Of a stretch of DNA of 37,603 nucleotides, positions 16,105 to 25,108 are shown one piece after another. The DNA is taken from NCBI GenBank assembly GCA_904381335.1, contig CAJFIN010000009.1, positions 1-37,603 of the forward strand. The letters are read 5' to 3'. Position numbers and translations under genes: made by a program. The notes below the pieces were generated by a model that was not told the DNA's origin, ran no database searches, and worked only from the letters and a program-made list of their open reading frames with translations. Each line of letters opens with the position of its first letter. Positions within the stretch are counted from its first letter, which is position 1. Origin of the DNA: Candidatus Neoanaerotignum galli (GTDB lineage: Bacteria; Bacillota; Clostridia; Lachnospirales; Anaerotignaceae).

Positions 16105-17034
16105 GTGGCAAATATCAAAAACAATTTGGAGGAATTGATTGGACATACGCCGCTGGTGCGTCTTTCCCTTTGGGGGAAAGGTTTGCCGACACAGGTGTTG
16201 GCAAAAGTAGAATTTTTTAATCCGCTGGGTTCGGTCAAAGACCGGGCAGCCCTATTTATGATGAATGAGGCGGAGCGTCAAGGCGTTTTAAAACCCGGTA
16301 CCGTCATCATTGAACCCACCAGCGGCAATACGGGTATTGGATTAGCCTTTTTATCAGCGGTGCGAGGATATCGGCTAATTTTAACTATGCCAGAGACCAT
16401 GAGTATCGAGCGGCGGAAACTATTAGCGCAGCTTGGTGCAGAAATTGTGCTGACCGATGGGAAAAAAGGGATGTCTGGGGCCATTGAAAAGGCAAATGAA
16501 TTGGCTGCATCAATGGAAAGTGCGTTTATTCCAAACCAGTTTGAAAATCCCGCAAATGCCAAAGCGCATTATGAAACAACCGGGCCGGAAATTTGGGCGG
16601 ATACCGATGGCCAAGTGGATATTTTTGTTGCTGGCGTGGGTACAGGCGGCACCCTTACCGGTGTGGGGAGGTATTTAAAAGAGAAAAACCCCCAGGTGAA
16701 AGTGGTGGCAGTGGAGCCGGCAACCAGCGCCGTATTGAGCGGAAAACCGGCAGGTCCCCACGGTTTGCAGGGGATCGGTGCGGGATTTGTACCCGGCGTG
16801 CTGGATCGGGATCTCATGGATGAAGTGATTGGGGTAAACGATGAAGATGCGCTTCAGGCAGCTCAAAAGGCAGCAAAAACAGAGGGCCTTTTGGTGGGCA
16901 TTTCTTCGGGAGCGGCGTTGTTTGCGGCAGAACAATTGGCAAAGCGCCCAGAAAATGCAGGAAAAACCATTGTGGCTTTGTTGCCGGACACTGGGGAGCG
17001 GTATCTTTCTACGGCATTGTTTCCAGAAGTCTGA
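16105..17034 (+). CDS. cysK: Cysteine synthase A (O-acetylserine sulfhydrylase)
   Basis: PLP enzyme that makes cysteine from O-acetylserine and sulfide. The 309-residue length is typical. The PLP lysine is Lys45 in [17 protein letters not shown] (72-77) binds substrate, GTGGT (178-182) binds the PLP phosphate, and GISSGAA is near the C-terminus. The start is GTG behind AAGGAGGAATCATTCC. It is monocistronic by appearance. A close relative such as cystathionine beta-synthase is possible from fold alone, but length and motifs favour CysK. Confidence 0.94.
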   Translation: MANIKNNLEELIGHTPLVRLSLWGKGLPTQVLAKVEFFNPLGSVKDRAALFMMNEAERQGVLKPGTVIIEPTSGNTGIGLAFLSAVRGYRLILTMPETMSIERRKLLAQLGAEIVLTDGKKGMSGAIEKANELAASMESAFIPNQFENPANAKAHYETTGPEIWADTDGQVDIFVAGVGTGGTLTGVGRYLKEKNPQVKVVAVEPATSAVLSGKPAGPHGLQGIGAGFVPGVLDRDLMDEVIGVNDEDALQAAQKAAKTEGLLVGISSGAALFAAEQLAKRPENAGKTIVALLPDTGERYLSTALFPEV

Positions 17035-17258
17035 GTTCGGCTATTTGCACAAAAAATGGCGGAAAAGTATGGATTATTCTGAAATAAATGTGTAATTTTA
17101 CTAAAAATAAAAAACTTTGATTTGGAAAAAAGGATTTTTGATGGAATGAGAGAATTGTAAGAATAAGAATCAAACAAAGATCACTCGATTTGATTTACGT
17201 CTGATTTTTCCATTCAACCATAGCGCGTCCTGTGGATGCAGAAAAGGGGGAGATTGTA

Positions 17259-17669
17259 ATGATTCAGATTATTGCAGGAGAAAAAGGCGAAGGAAAAACG
17301 AAACGTTTGCTTGAAATGGCCAATGAAGCGGCAAAAACAGCGAAGGGCCATGTGGTCTTCATTGACGATGACAACCGTCATATGTATGACCTTCACTACA
17401 ATATCCGTTTTGTGCAGACAAACTTTAAAATGACCCGTCAAGAAACCTTTTTCGGGTTTATTTGTGGGATTGTCAGCCAAGATAATGACATCGAACAGAT
17501 TTATATCGATGGCCTTCATAATATCGTATCCGGTCTGACGGACGAGGGTATGGCTGAATTTATTACATTGCTGGAAAAATTCTCGAAGGATGAAGATGTA
17601 GACTTTATTATGATTATCAGTAAAAAAGTAGAAGATCTCCCCGAGGTTGCAAAACAATATTTGATCTAA
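17259..17669 (+). CDS. Small P-loop ATPase of unknown role
   Basis: A 136-residue protein with a Walker A motif at its N-terminus (GEKGEGKT, residues 7-14), a FIDDDNRHMYDL stretch, a hydrophobic beta strand ending in Asp (QIYIDGL, a likely Walker B) and FIMIISK near the end. It belongs to a compact family widespread in Clostridia that is sometimes labelled PilT-like or kinase-like without evidence. A GTG at 17232 also opens the frame, but the ATG at 17259 with AAAAGGGGGAGATTGTA upstream fits better. It is monocistronic, with a strong terminator. Function unknown. Confidence 0.85.
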   Translation: MIQIIAGEKGEGKTKRLLEMANEAAKTAKGHVVFIDDDNRHMYDLHYNIRFVQTNFKMTRQETFFGFICGIVSQDNDIEQIYIDGLHNIVSGLTDEGMAEFITLLEKFSKDEDVDFIMIISKKVEDLPEVAKQYLI

Positions 17670-17688
17670 CAACCCACTATCAGATCTT

Positions 17689-17722
17689 ACCGGCCCCGCA
17701 AGTTGCGGGCGCCGGTTTTTTT
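17689..17722 (+). terminator. Terminator after the P-loop gene
   Basis: ACCGGCCCCGCA (17689-17700), loop AGT, TGCGGG-C-GCCGGT (17704-17716, one bulged C) and seven T. Confidence 0.92.
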
Positions 17723-18089
17723 GCATGAAAATGAAAGGATGCTGCTCTGCTTTATGGCATGTCTGTCAGAAAAGCGGGATGAGCAAAGAGAACATTGCAA
17801 AATAAATAGGTAAAAAAGCGTAGGCAAGGCAGAGCCATCATCAATCAAGTAGAACAGCAAAGACCATGGCTGACGGTCTTACCCCTGTGGAAAGAAAAAA
17901 TGGAGGCAAACATAACTCAAAAAGACAGACCGTTCTTTTGGAGGTCAGTTTTATGGAAAAGTTCACAGAATCGACAAACTATAGGCCAGGAGCTGTGGTA
18001 AAATAAAACGGGCAGTCCATTTGATGGACTCAGGCAGTGGGCATATACGCCTCCCCGCAAGGCGGAGCGGAAATCGCAAGGAGGGAACA
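17723..18089 (+). other. Intergenic leader region before the glycosidase gene
   Basis: No recognisable gene. It contains AAGACC...GGTCTT (a six-base inverted repeat near 17863-17883), an extended -10-like TGTGGTAAAAT near 17994-18004, a hairpin GTCCAT-TTG-ATGGAC (18015-18029), and a short stem CGCCT/AGGCG (18048-18064) whose CCTCC (18050-18054) could instead pair with the ribosome site GGAGG (18080-18084). The last part may be a regulatory leader. Confidence 0.4.
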
Positions 18090-20888
18090 ATGAAGAAAAG
18101 AATGTTTGCAGCGCTAACACTGGCGCTTGTGTTGGCATTTGGTGGGACAATGCCGTCTTATGCGGCAACAACGCTATATGAACAAACAGAGCAAAGCGCT
18201 GTGGTTCGTGGTGTCAATTATGAAAAGAAAATCCGGCTGACGGAGGACGGATGGCTGGATTTATATGAACTGACCATTGATCTTAGCAATGAAAACTTGT
18301 CTGTGGAGCCGGTGGAATCAAAAACGGAGGCTGGCCTACGAGAAACGGTGGGGAAACTATTATCGGAAAATGGCGCCCTGGCAGGGGTGAACAGTGCTTA
18401 TTTCGGCATGACTGGCACCTATTCAGCTGCCTTTGGCGCACAAATAGCCGATGGCACTATCCTTTCGATGGACTCAGATAAAAATTTGAATGGCAATCAA
18501 TTTGGCTCCTATTATGAGGATACTTCCGGTGGACAACATTTTGATTACTTTAAGACCACCATGAAGTTTTATGTGGGCGGTCAGTTCTTATTTGAGCTTT
18601 CTGGGATCAATACCATTACGGAGATGGTGTATCCTATGTATTTGGACCGTACGGCAGCCACTGATACGTCAAAAATTGACGCTAGATTTTCAAATTTGAC
18701 GAAAATTTTGGTGGAAAATGACCAGATCACAAAAATTTCTGCCAAAGGGGAAACGGTGACCATACCGGAAAATGGGTATGCCATCATCCTTAGCAGTAAC
18801 TATGCCGATACCTATGTGCCCCAAATGTCTGTGGGACAGCGAGCCATTACCCAGATTAATACCAATATTGATGTAGAGCAGGTGAAAACGGCGATCACCG
18901 GCGGCGGCGTGATTCTGCTTAACGGGCAGAAGCCAGCAAACTACGGAGAAATGGCTTCTGGGCGTCAGCCGCGTACATTGCTGGGCCTTTCTCAGGATGG
19001 AAAGACCATGAAGCTGATTGTGGCCGATGGCAAACGAACTGGCGGCAATAATGTCAGCATTGGCTTGACGGTGGATGAAGCTGTGGCCTTATTAAAGGAA
19101 GAGGGCATGTATCACGGCTTGAACCTGGATGGCGGCGGTTCATCGTTAATGGCTGTTAAAACAGCGGATGCAGACAGCATATCCTCTGTTTCTTCTCCAG
19201 CTGAGGGTAGTGAGCGGCCTGTGATGGCAGCTGTAGGTGTGTTTGATAGCAGCCCCGTGGGAGAAATAACACAGTTGGTGGTGGAGCCAGCGGCGGAACG
19301 TGTGCTGGCGGGAGATTCCATCCAGATCAATGTGTTTGGTTATGATGAAAACCTTCACAAAGTGGCTGTGGATTTAAGTCAGGTGACGTTACAGTGTGAT
19401 GAAAATTATGGCAGCCTTAGCGGCACAACGTTTACGGGCTTGAAACAAGGCAAATCCTTCATTACGGCCACCATGGGAGACATCATTGGTGTGGGCAGTG
19501 TGGAAGTGGCAGATATCGGTTCATTAGAACCGCAAAGCAAAGAATTGTATCTGAATGTGGGCGAATCGGTACAAATTGCTGTGGATGCGCGCACCACGGA
19601 TGGATACGCAGTGGATGCAACAGATAGTATTACCTATACCACTACCATTGGCACCATGAACGGTTCTACTTTGACGGCCAGCCAAGCAGGCACAGGGTAT
19701 GTGACGTGTGCGTATGGGAATTTGCGCACCCACATTAAAGTTGTTGTGGGCACAGAAGCAAGACAAGTGGAAAACTTTGAGCATATCCAGTATCTCAATT
19801 ATTCTTCTTACCCCGCAGGGATACAAGGAATTGCAGGGGTATCCACGGCGGTGGTGTCAGAAGGCAGCCATTCTGTGGCGCTCAGTTACTATATGAAAAA
19901 CAGTACCGAGACTCAGGCGGTCTATTTGGGCTTGGTGCCGGAGTTGACGATTCCGGGTGAGCCAAAAGCGTTAACACTGTCCATCAAAGGTAACGGTACA
20001 GGACAATGGGTGCGCGGCTATATTGTAGACGCCAATGGCGTACAAAGCACCATTGATTTTTCTCGCAATGTAAACTGGACAGATTGGCGGGACGTGACGG
20101 CCCAGCTGCCGGAGAATTTGGCCTATCCAATCAAGCTGACGACCATTTATGTGGCAGCACTGGAAAATACCAACACCAATCAGCAAGTGATGTACTTTGA
20201 TAACTTGCGTGGGCAGTATGCAACGGATGCAGCGGTGGATATGCCGGCAGACGTACAAGTGGCGGATAGTTTAGAGCAGGATCTTTCTGGCAAAGAAGGC
20301 GGTTATACCTATCTGAATGTAACCGGTAATGTGACCAGCGGAACGGCACAGGCAGGCACCTATGATGCAGTGCGCAATCAGGTGAATACCGCACTAGGCC
20401 AGAACACGGATTACAGCTTGTTTGCAGGCAAAAACGATATTACTGCTTCCAATGGAGCTCAGAAGGTGCAATGGCAGAAAAACTATGTCGTTACAGAGCT
20501 GTCGAATGTGACGATATTAAATATGTATGCGGAATACGGCGGCTTTTTCCAGACGCTGAAAAACCAGTGGAGCCGCTTCCAACAAGATGCGCTCAATACA
20601 CAAAATAAAAATATTTTGGTGGTGCTGGATAAAGACCCATCCACGTTCCGAGATGCTCGGGAAACAGAAGTTTTTGAAACTGCCTTGGCAGAAGTGGCAG
20701 CAGCGGGGAAAAATGTATTTGTGCTGTATTGTGGCGCTCAAGAATCCACCGTTACGGCGAAAGATGGGGTACGGTATATTGCACTGCCGGATCTTTGGCT
20801 GGCAAACGGCGCTCAAAATAGCGATTACCAGATGCTGCGCATTCAGGCAGGAAGTAATACCATGTTTTTTGATTTAGTCAATTTGTAA
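18090..20888 (+). CDS. Secreted phosphodiester glycosidase (NAGPA-like) multidomain protein
   Basis: A 932-residue exported protein. Residues 1-26 are a signal peptide (MKKRMFAALTLALVLAFGGT, cut after SYA). The first domain (about 90-390) is of the phosphodiester glycosidase type, with GVNSAYFG, GGGVILLNGQ and the hallmark GLNLDGGGSS around Asp347; relatives act on sugar-phosphodiesters in exopolysaccharide or wall polymers. An Ig-like, bacterial Big-type region follows (about 395-575), then a probable beta-sandwich, carbohydrate-binding-like domain. The C-terminal part (about 745-932) loosely resembles calcineurin-like phosphoesterases but lacks their metal motifs. The ATG at 18090 follows AAGGAGGGAACA; the frame also opens at 18021, but without a signal-like start. 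Probably a cell-envelope enzyme. Confidence 0.85.
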   Translation: MKKRMFAALTLALVLAFGGTMPSYAATTLYEQTEQSAVVRGVNYEKKIRLTEDGWLDLYELTIDLSNENLSVEPVESKTEAGLRETVGKLLSENGALAGVNSAYFGMTGTYSAAFGAQIADGTILSMDSDKNLNGNQFGSYYEDTSGGQHFDYFKTTMKFYVGGQFLFELSGINTITEMVYPMYLDRTAATDTSKIDARFSNLTKILVENDQITKISAKGETVTIPENGYAIILSSNYADTYVPQMSVGQRAITQINTNIDVEQVKTAITGGGVILLNGQKPANYGEMASGRQPRTLLGLSQDGKTMKLIVADGKRTGGNNVSIGLTVDEAVALLKEEGMYHGLNLDGGGSSLMAVKTADADSISSVSSPAEGSERPVMAAVGVFDSSPVGEITQLVVEPAAERVLAGDSIQINVFGYDENLHKVAVDLSQVTLQCDENYGSLSGTTFTGLKQGKSFITATMGDIIGVGSVEVADIGSLEPQSKELYLNVGESVQIAVDARTTDGYAVDATDSITYTTTIGTMNGSTLTASQAGTGYVTCAYGNLRTHIKVVVGTEARQVENFEHIQYLNYSSYPAGIQGIAGVSTAVVSEGSHSVALSYYMKNSTETQAVYLGLVPELTIPGEPKALTLSIKGNGTGQWVRGYIVDANGVQSTIDFSRNVNWTDWRDVTAQLPENLAYPIKLTTIYVAALENTNTNQQVMYFDNLRGQYATDAAVDMPADVQVADSLEQDLSGKEGGYTYLNVTGNVTSGTAQAGTYDAVRNQVNTALGQNTDYSLFAGKNDITASNGAQKVQWQKNYVVTELSNVTILNMYAEYGGFFQTLKNQWSRFQQDALNTQNKNILVVLDKDPSTFRDARETEVFETALAEVAAAGKNVFVLYCGAQESTVTAKDGVRYIALPDLWLANGAQNSDYQMLRIQAGSNTMFFDLVNL

Positions 20889-20944
20889 ATCAATTTTGCA
20901 GATGGATTTGTTCTATCACTTGATAGAATTGCGATGATCATACA

Positions 20945-20980
20945 AACAGCTCGGACGAGAGGGTTCCGGGCTGTTTTTTA
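20945..20980 (+). terminator. Terminator after the glycosidase gene
   Basis: AACAGCTCGGA (20945-20955) pairs with TCCGGGCTGTT (20965-20975, one G-T wobble), followed by six T. Confidence 0.8.
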
Positions 20981-21165
20981 TTGGAAAAAACGAAGGAGAA
21001 TCGGCACTTAGCCAACAGGTGATGGCACTCATCCCAATCCATCAAAAGGATGCGGCGATGATCCGGGGCAGCCGCGGGAAAAAGGTGGCCAGTTTGCCGC
21101 GGGGAAGAAGTTGACGGAGAGAAAAGAACCGTGATAAACTGGATACACAGCAATCAGTAAGCTTT

Positions 21166-21471
21166 ATGGGGGAAAATCCCTTCACCCAGGGGTTTATCAA
21201 GTATAATTTAAACTGGTGTTTTGGCGGTGGGTGGAAAATCAACCACTGTAACCCATATCCAGGGCATACGAAGGAGCAGTACATCCAGCTGGCTTTAGAG
21301 TTGGCGTAGAGCCGTGCGGACGGCAAACGGATTCTGGGCGATAAAACGCAGGAGGGCGAAGTCGTCCGGTATGATACGGCTACCAATGAGTATGTAACAG
21401 ACGTTCCCAATGGCGGTATAAGCCGGATGATGGGAAAAGTATTTTTACATATATTACATATAGATGTATGA
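21166..21471 (+). pseudogene. Remnant of a polymorphic or MuF-type toxin C-terminus
   Basis: The frame from 21166 reads MGENPFTQGFIKYNLNWCFG, then HTKEQYIQLALELA, a TAG at 21307-21309, and SRADGKRILGD, EGEVVRYDTATNEYVTDVPN, GGISRMM before ending at TGA 21469-21471. The pattern H(T/K)..EYI..A..L..S....I......G.VVRYD..TNE(F/Y)V...NGGI is one I associate with toxin C-termini of polymorphic and phage MuF proteins, in which it usually ends ...F.P..G..YF. That tail is lost here. The family call rests on pattern memory; the interruption is certain. Confidence 0.5.
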
Positions 21472-21510
21472 AAAGCGATCAAAAGACGGATCAAGACGAG
21501 GAGAGGTAGG

Positions 21511-21726
21511 ATGCAAAAGCACTTGTGTCCAGTATGCGGAATGTATGAATTTTCCCATATGGGGTCTTATGAAGTCTGTGAAGTTTGCGGCTGGGAAGAT
21601 GATTGGGTTCAGCTTGATGACCCAGATTACACTGGCGGGGCTAACCGCCTGAGCCTCAACCAGTTTCGGAAAGCGTGGAAAGAAGAGCAGAAGGCAAATC
21701 AGGAGAAGGAGGAGTACAATGGCTAA
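21511..21726 (+). CDS. CPCC-type cysteine-rich protein, copy 1
   Basis: A 71-residue zinc-ribbon-like protein: CPVCGMYEF, then CEVCGWEDD (two CxxC knuckles, likely one zinc site), then DPDYTGGANRLSLNQFRKAW. This matches the Cys-rich CPCC family. The start follows GAGGAGAGGTAGG. It overlaps the next gene, a close paralogue, by eight bases, so the two are translated together. Such proteins often lie next to toxin-like genes, and an immunity role has been suggested for similar small genes. Here a toxin remnant ends 40 bases upstream (inference). Confidence 0.85.
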   Translation: MQKHLCPVCGMYEFSHMGSYEVCEVCGWEDDWVQLDDPDYTGGANRLSLNQFRKAWKEEQKANQEKEEYNG

Positions 21727-21955
21727 GAAAGGGAAGCACCTGTGTCCGGTATGTGGGATGTACGAGTTTCCAGAGAAAGATTCCTATGATGTGTGTCAGG
21801 TCTGCGGCTGGGAAGATGATGGGGTTCAATTAGAAGACCCGGATTTTGCTGGCGGAGCTAATACCTTAAGCCTCAACCAGTTTCGAAAAGCGTGGGAAGC
21901 AGAACCCAATGGAAAGAAGAATAGAATCGTAAGAAAAATTAGAAGAAAAAAGTAA
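21719..21955 (+). CDS. CPCC-type cysteine-rich protein, copy 2
   Basis: A 78-residue paralogue of copy 1: CPVCGMYEF, CQVCGWEDD, DPDFAGGANTLSLNQFRKAW, plus a basic C-terminal tail (KKNRIVRKIRRKK) that copy 1 lacks. Both CxxC pairs are intact. The start at 21719 follows GAAGGAGGAGTACA inside the end of copy 1. The strong identity of the core and the difference of the tail show tandem duplication followed by divergence. Confidence 0.85.
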   Translation: MAKKGKHLCPVCGMYEFPEKDSYDVCQVCGWEDDGVQLEDPDFAGGANTLSLNQFRKAWEAEPNGKKNRIVRKIRRKK

Positions 21956-22009
21956 GGGTTAGCGCGGCGAAGGTGGCCTTTCTCTGGTGAGAGGGTGAAC
22001 AGGTAGAGC

Positions 22010-22338
22010 ATGCCAAAAACGAAAAAAGAGCGGAATGGGAAAGAGCTGGAAGTACTTATCCAGCTCTTTTTATGTGCAGAAACGAACATCATAAACGAGA
22101 TTGGTCGGTTGCGTTCTCTTAGAAACGCAGACTACCACGCTGTGGCGGCGCTAACTCGGGTGCAGGCCATTTTAAAGCAGCTGGAAACGGACGCCTGGAC
22201 GTATGTGCCAAAATGGTGGCTGCGCCGTTTTACGCCAATTGCGAGCAATGCTTCATTTTTATCATGAGAGCAAGAAATGATCTTCATATCGTTTGTAAGA
22301 GGTGGGTGAGGTTTGATCGGATAAAGGGGATTTTGTAG
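22010..22338 (+). pseudogene. Phage minor head (MuF-like) protein, N-terminal remnant with frameshift
   Basis: The frame from 22010 carries VLIQLFLCAETNIINEIGRL and DYHAVAALTRVQAILKQLET, then DAWTYVPK, which I recognise as the N-terminal part of MuF-like phage minor capsid proteins. After YVPK a one-base shift is needed to continue KMVAAPFYANCEQCF, which then ends at TAG 22336-22338. As it stands the first frame ends at 22267. There is no clear ribosome site. Together with the toxin remnant and the CPCC pair it suggests fragments of one phage MuF-toxin locus. Confidence 0.55.
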
Positions 22339-22663
22339 TATTCCTATTTTTGGTATCACGATCCGTCTTTCTTGCTGCTGCGTTTGACCAGTTGTTTTTG
22401 GTGTTCGATGCGAATTTGTTTGTGCTGCATATCACTATAGATTCGGGGGAAAATAAAAATCACAGCTAGTCAATTTTTGTCATAACCAACCAATGAGTGA
22501 ACTAGCCCATTTTTCATGGAGTGAAAATAGGCCAAGCAAGAGATGATTTGAGGAGTGAAAAATGACTGGCCGCGATAAAGCACAGGAAAATTGCCTGGAA
22601 AACCATGGGGGAAGAAAATTTTGAGCACATGGAAAAAGAAATACAGATTTTATCAAAAACATC
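22339..22663. other. Gene-free stretch
   Basis: About 325 bases without a supported gene. On the minus strand a short frame reads PRIYSDMQHKQIRIEHQKQL and ends soon after, perhaps the tail of a lost gene, but I cannot identify it. Confidence 0.4.
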
Positions 22664-22692
22664 TTGCTATTTTTACATAGACGTATTATAAT
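22664..22692 (+). promoter_or_regulatory. Promoter of the hemolysin III-type gene
   Basis: TTGCTA (22664-22669), 17-base spacer, TATAAT (22687-22692). Confidence 0.8.
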
Positions 22693-22747
22693 ATACTCAC
22701 AATATAAAGTAGTATTTAAAACTAGATATAAGAATGGAGGCATATCA

Positions 22748-23416
22748 ATGGTACAAACAAAACAGAAAGGGGCCATTTGGTCCTGGAGAGACCCCATGAG
22801 CGCCTTGACCCATATGATTGCATTTTTGTTGGTTTTGCCTGCCGGAGCTGCTTTAGTGGTACAACAGGCCATGCGGGGCGAGGTGGTTTCCGCCCTTGCT
22901 TGCACGGTGTTTGTATTTTCGGCACTATTGTTATATGGCGCCAGTACCTTTTACCACATGGCTCATGGCACGAAAGAACAAATTGCTTTTCGCCGCCGGA
23001 TAGATCATATTATGATCTTTTTGCTCATTGCTGGAACGTATACGCCTGTTTGTTTGGTAAACCTGAGCGGGTTTTGGGGCACGCTGCTGTTGATTCTTGT
23101 GTGGGCGCTGGCCTTGGCAGGATTGGTGCTGAAGATTTTTTGGTTGGGTGCGCCGCGCCTGTTATCCACCACCATCTATGTGGTGATGGGATGGCTTGTA
23201 TTAGTGGCAGCATATCCGTTGGTACAGTCGGTGCCGCTGGGCGGGCTAGCTTTGTTGGCAGCCGGCGGCGTCATGTATACGTTGGGAGCTGTGATTTATG
23301 CGACCAAATCTAAACGCCTATCTTTTGGCGCTTTCGGCTTTCATGAGATTTTTCATCTCTTTGTGATGGCTGGAACAGCGTTCCATTTTCTATATTTTTT
23401 CCTCTATCTATCATAA
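22748..23416 (+). CDS. Hemolysin III / PAQR-family membrane protein
   Basis: A 222-residue protein with seven predicted membrane helices. Family signatures are SALTHMIAFLLVLPAG, the STFYHMAHG loop, RRIDHIMIFLLIAGTYTPV, and the C-terminal FHEIFHLFVMAGTAFHF, whose histidines form the putative metal site shared with PAQR receptors. Bacterial members (TrhA/YqfA) have been linked to membrane energetics and fluidity rather than true haemolysis. The start at 22748 follows TGGAGGCATATCA; upstream in-frame residues overlap the promoter and are not translated. A hairpin follows the stop. Confidence 0.92.
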   Translation: MVQTKQKGAIWSWRDPMSALTHMIAFLLVLPAGAALVVQQAMRGEVVSALACTVFVFSALLLYGASTFYHMAHGTKEQIAFRRRIDHIMIFLLIAGTYTPVCLVNLSGFWGTLLLILVWALALAGLVLKIFWLGAPRLLSTTIYVVMGWLVLVAAYPLVQSVPLGGLALLAAGGVMYTLGAVIYATKSKRLSFGAFGFHEIFHLFVMAGTAFHFLYFFLYLS

Positions 23417-23446
23417 ACATCCTATCTTTGATCTTCTTTTTTCCAG

Positions 23447-23473
23447 CCCCTGCCGGTTTCGGCAGGGGTCTTA
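23447..23473 (+). terminator. Terminator after the hemolysin III-type gene
   Basis: CCCCTGCCG (23447-23455), loop GTTT, CGGCAGGGG (23460-23468). The stem is strong but the tail TCTTAT is weak, so readthrough is possible. Confidence 0.7.
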
Positions 23474-23486
23474 TCATGGGTGCATC

Positions 23487-23515
23487 TTGTTTTATCTAGT
23501 TGGTCGTGGTATGCT
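23487..23515 (+). promoter_or_regulatory. Probable promoter of the anchored protein gene
   Basis: TTGTTT (23487-23492), 17-base spacer, TATGCT (23510-23515) with extended TGG, 22 bases before the likely ATG. Confidence 0.5.
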
Positions 23516-23536
23516 AGAAAAAAAGGGGGATGTAAC

Positions 23537-24666
23537 ATGAAAGGGAAAAAACAGTTTATCTATTGGTTATTTTGGTGGTAGCTATCGGCGCTGTGGTTGC
23601 GGTGGTGGCTTATCGGAATATGAAAGAGAAACAGGAATGCTGCACAGAAATGGCACAGCTTTTTTTACAGATGGAAACAGGCATTTATACCGAGCAGGAT
23701 CGGCAGGAAATGTTGCAGGGAAAAGGAACCTTTGGACAAACCTATTTAAAATGGAAAGAAGATCCTGTTTTTATCAAAGTGCTAGAGGAGGAATTTAGCC
23801 GTTTGTTGGCGGATCCCACATTGGCCATGGATGCCTATGCGTTTACAGCGGAAGTTGTGGGGGAAGATTTGCATCAGTTGGAGGAAGCCAACATTCAAAG
23901 CGAGTCTATCCGACAGCAGATGACAGATTATTATGCTCAAAAAAGCCAAGAGGCGCTGGACAAAGAAGGTGCATTTAGGCAAAGCATTTTCACAGACTTG
24001 TCGGAGCTAGCAGCCATTGCGGATGCACCATATTATCTGCCGGAGGAGACAGTCGCTATGGTGACAGATACATTTTGGCAGCAGGTGACGCAATATGTAT
24101 CCGAGGGGAAGATGATTTTGGCCTCTAATGCACTGCGGGAATTAGTGCGAAGTGGTGCAATTACAGCGGATGAGCCTGGCTTTTTCGATTTGATCGAGTC
24201 GTTTTTGGACGCTTGTCCGGCGTATCTTTCTGCGCCGGGCTATGGCGGTTATTATGATGGGCAGTCCACCCATGTTGACAGCCATAGAGAAGCCTTAGGG
24301 GCAGAGGGAATGCCGTCCATTGGTGCAGAAACTACCCAGACAGTGGCGCAGTATTATGGAGATTTTTGTGTTGTCACCACAACAGTCCGTTCTCATGTGG
24401 ACGGATTATTGGATGCTGCTTCCCGTAATCGGTATAATACAAAAGATGTGACAACCGAAGTGATCTGGCGGGATCAAAGTGCGGTCACCGGCTTTGATTC
24501 TTCGGCGGTAGCAGATGGGGCTAGGTATGCCGTATGCTATGTAGGGGATGATGGGGAGTTACAAGTGCTGTTTCAGATTGGCCCAGAGAAAATCTACTGG
24601 GAAGAAGGCGGTCAGGCTGTCACAATCGCTGGGGATTTTCATGCGATTTTATCTCAATTGGGCTGA
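23537..24666 (+). CDS. Unknown membrane-anchored extracytoplasmic protein, frameshifted in an A6 tract
   Basis: A long frame (TTG at 23563 to 24666, 367 residues) begins inside a hydrophobic helix (VILVVAIGAVVAVVAYRN) with no ribosome site. An ATG at 23537 behind AGGGGGATGTAAC starts the right kind of N-terminus (MKGKK), but in a different frame that stops after 14 codons. Adding one A to the A6 run at 23546-23551 joins the two and gives MKGKKTVYLLVILVVAIGAV, a normal signal anchor. The outer part is acidic and helical at first, later Gly/Tyr-rich (APGYGGYYDG) with a beta-rich end. I know no family. The frameshift may be a sequencing error, phase variation or transcript slippage. Confidence 0.75.
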
Positions 24667-24873
24667 AAAACGCTAGAAAACTATTCTTCATTAGAAAGGA
24701 AAATGAGAAGCAAAAAAGAAAAGGTGAAACGATACCCGTCCGCTATCCCTTGTGGGTTAGGCAGAGGGGCTCAATAAAAAAGAGAAGCAGAAATTGACTG
24801 ATCCGCCTTTTTCAATTGGGCAAAGGAGCAGCAGCAAAAGAGCTATCAGTGAAATGAGGCAGTGCGGCGAGAT

Positions 24874-24914
24874 AAAAAAGGTCAAGGCTACAGGTGTGGT
24901 CTTGACCTTTTTTT
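24874..24914 (+). terminator. Terminator after the anchored protein gene
   Basis: AAAAAAGGTCAAG (24874-24886) and CTTGACCTTTTTTT (24901-24914) around a 14-base loop. Confidence 0.88.
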
Positions 24915-24921
24915 AAAAGAA

Positions 24922-24960
24922 TGCCCCTTTCGTTTGAGTCGAAAGGGGCAATTGGTTTTT
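24922..24960. terminator. Second hairpin terminator, probably serving the flavodiiron gene from the other side
   Basis: A perfect stem TGCCCCTTTCG (24922-24932) and CGAAAGGGGCA (24940-24950) with loop TTTGAGT. There are T-rich stretches on both sides (GGTTTTTC on plus, TTCTTTTAAAAAAA on minus), so it can end transcription in both directions between convergent genes. Confidence 0.7.
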
Positions 24961-25108
24961 CATTTTAGCTAATGCAAAGACAATGGCAGAAAATGATCAT
25001 ATGGATTATATGAAAGGTTCGTTTCTTCTAAGGGAAGGTAACGGAATCTCCTCTGTCCAACTGAAAAAAGAAGTCGGTCTTTGTCTAGGCATTGCGTGTC
25101 ATGCCAGC

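Noticed and set aside
3574-21309. Several in-frame TAG codons in otherwise readable frames (3574, LysR relic, flavodoxin relic, 10933, 21307), suggesting TAG recoding.
   Set aside because: Most of these genes also carry TAA, TGA or frameshifts, and TAG ends both the hydrolase frame and the giant gene. Decay is simpler. Only the hydrolase case stays open.
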